A stretch of DNA of 64,000 nucleotides from Bradyrhizobium ottawaense. GTDB taxonomy: Bacteria > Pseudomonadota > Alphaproteobacteria > Rhizobiales > Xanthobacteraceae. The notes beneath the pieces are model-generated. The model had not been told where the DNA came from. It worked only from the letters and a program-made list of their open reading frames with translations, and did no database searches. This document shows, in pieces, positions 62,899 through 64,000 of the stretch (position 1 is the stretch's first letter; every line of letters begins with the position of its first letter). The translations under genes and the position numbers were made by a program. The stretch covers positions 6,920,001-6,984,000 of the forward strand of contig NZ_CP029425.2 of assembly GCF_002278135.3 (NCBI RefSeq), given 5' to 3'.

Positions 62899-63084
62899 CT
62901 AAGCCGCTCGAAGCCAACGAAGCCATTTCTGATCGGCCTCCCGCCGCGCCTTGAAGCGGTTGACGCATCTCTTCGAGCAAAGAGCCGTTCGCCAGCAGTA
63001 ATGGCGGATCAGCCCAAACTTTCCGCCGCATATCGCGCAGCAAGTGGCTGAATGGTCGAGGGAATTACGGAAGCCAATGTGCAT
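62899..63084 (-). CDS. Small Cys-rich (zinc-ribbon-like) protein (61 aa)
   Basis: Four Cys in the spacing CCAICGGKFGLIRHYCWRTA, then LCSKRCVNRFKARR, suggest a small zinc-binding fold; the basic C-terminus could contact nucleic acid. Start ATG 63084, preceded by GGAGGCGAG, a good ribosome binding site. Function unknown. Confidence 0.55.
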   Translation of the reverse strand: MHIGFRNSLDHSATCCAICGGKFGLIRHYCWRTALCSKRCVNRFKARREADQKWLRWLRAA

Positions 63085-63494
63085 TCTCGCCTCCTGTCAG
63101 ACATTTACCTAGGAAGCCCCGCTGCCCTCTGACCACAGCACCACGCGCGCACCGAAGGTGCGGCCCGCCCGGCGGTCCGTCTTCCTGGTTGTTGCAGCCA
63201 TCAAGAGCCTTGACTCTGATGTGCGGCTGCCTCGCGAAGCAGTACTTTCCGCAGATAGCCTCGCCGAGAATTTGGTCAAGATAATTGATTTCTCTATCGT
63301 GATTTACGCAATTCGCTCGACATTTCGGTCAAATGCTGCGCCTTGCATGACTAGCCCGCAGAATTACTGCGGCAGTTGGATCGGGAGCGCTTAAGTTGGG
63401 GGCTGCATCCTCGTTGCACTATCAAAAGCAGCAATACGGGCACTTTCCCTTCCAAGATCCTGTCACTGCAGACGATCGCACAGTCTCGTGCATC
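63085..63494. other. Stretch downstream of bioA without a gene
   Basis: No supported coding frame. Contains the 3' flank of bioA. Confidence 0.4.
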
Positions 63495-64000
63495 TCACAT
63501 CAGCAAGTCAGCAGCGTCGCGGATGGCAGTATAGATTTCATCAAGATCGGCCGCCGTAACGCAGTAAGGCGGCATCACGTAGATCGTGTTACCGAGTGGG
63601 CGTAACAGCAGATCCCGCGCTTGGAAGAAAGCCAAAAGCCTCGGACCGATGTCCGCCAGATAGCCAGCATCGCGCGTGTTGAGTTCAACCGCTGTGACTG
63701 TTCCTGTGCGCCGCACGTTTGCGAACCGTGAATCGAGGCGGAACGGCGCGAGTGCCTGTTCTTGCATCCTCGCCAAGGATGCCAGCCGCCAGCGATACTC
63801 CTGATCCTGCCATAGGTCCAGATTAGCCTTGGCGGCGGCACAGGCCACTGGATTGGCCGTATATGAGCTCGAATGAAAAAACGTACGCGTGCGATCTTCA
63901 GAATAATGCGCATCGAAAATATCGGCACGACACAGTGTGACGGCGAGCGGCAGCGCCCCAGCCGTGAGGCCTTTCGAATAGCAAGCAATATCGGGCGTGA
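63495..64000 (-). CDS. bioA: Adenosylmethionine-8-amino-7-oxononanoate aminotransferase, C-terminal part
   Basis: Makes 7,8-diaminopelargonate in biotin synthesis, using pyridoxal phosphate. The window holds about 168 C-terminal codons; the front is beyond 64000. The PLP lysine is in IACYSKGLTAGALPLAVTL. Next come FHSSSYTANPVACAAAKANL, RRTGTVTAVEL, and LLLRPLGNTIYVMPPYCVTA, all BioA features. The frame is intact to the stop at 63495. Confidence 0.88.
   Translation of the reverse strand, partial: TPDIACYSKGLTAGALPLAVTLCRADIFDAHYSEDRTRTFFHSSSYTANPVACAAAKANLDLWQDQEYRWRLASLARMQEQALAPFRLDSRFANVRRTGTVTAVELNTRDAGYLADIGPRLLAFFQARDLLLRPLGNTIYVMPPYCVTAADLDEIYTAIRDAADLLM

Overview
The window looks like part of a symbiosis (genomic) island of a Bradyrhizobium-type alphaproteobacterium. 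The main evidence is a complete rhizobial gibberellin operon, a FixK-like Crp/Fnr regulator, a DUF3551 protein, and many small proteins of a kind I associate with Bradyrhizobium. Insertion sequences and decayed genes are unusually dense. I saw no rRNA, tRNA or CRISPR array.

Layout. 0-13.8 kb is an IS-riddled scrapyard: an IS5-family copy, two IS256-family elements, an IS4-family unit carrying an acyltransferase gene inside a larger 9-bp-duplicated segment, an IS1380 remnant, broken small genes, and a winged-helix gene with a coupled small ORF. 13.9-23.0 kb is the GC-rich gibberellin operon on the minus strand: a CYP115 fossil, then CYP112, CYP114, ferredoxin, SDR, CYP117, isoprenyl diphosphate synthase, CPS and KS. 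All eight main genes are open and tightly spaced. 23.4-29.0 kb holds recombinase and IS1182 scraps, an IS5 copy, an IS3 copy, an IS701 element, and a further IS5 copy inserted exactly in the IS701 target duplication. 29-36.7 kb holds a ChaC-like gene, a cold-shock gene, a coiled-coil membrane protein, two decayed secreted-protease genes, a TauD-type dioxygenase, and fossils of a prokaryotic Argonaute and a HEPN-like protein. 36.8-38.2 kb is a second IS3 copy, inverted relative to the first. 38.3-40.1 kb is a three-gene operon (HigB-like toxin, XRE antitoxin, DUF3800) with a perfect palindromic operator. 40.5-46.9 kb holds a MarR pseudogene, a DUF3551 gene, a fixK-like gene, an IS21 element splitting a small-gene locus, and a decayed lipoprotein. 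47-56.4 kb is a three-module NRPS gene broken by a frameshift, an in-frame TGA and a deletion that removes most of the last carrier domain and the first part of the thioesterase. 56.9-64 kb has an orphan ectoine synthase, several small conserved genes, panB-panC, and a partial bioA running off the end.

How it fits together. The intact functional blocks are the gibberellin operon (predicted product GA9, because the 3-oxidase CYP115 is only a fragment), the toxin-antitoxin-DUF3800 operon, the FixK-like regulator, and the pantothenate and biotin genes. Most of the rest records repeated transposition and gene decay. Several insertions can be read to the base from their target duplications, so the pre-insertion sequence can be rebuilt.
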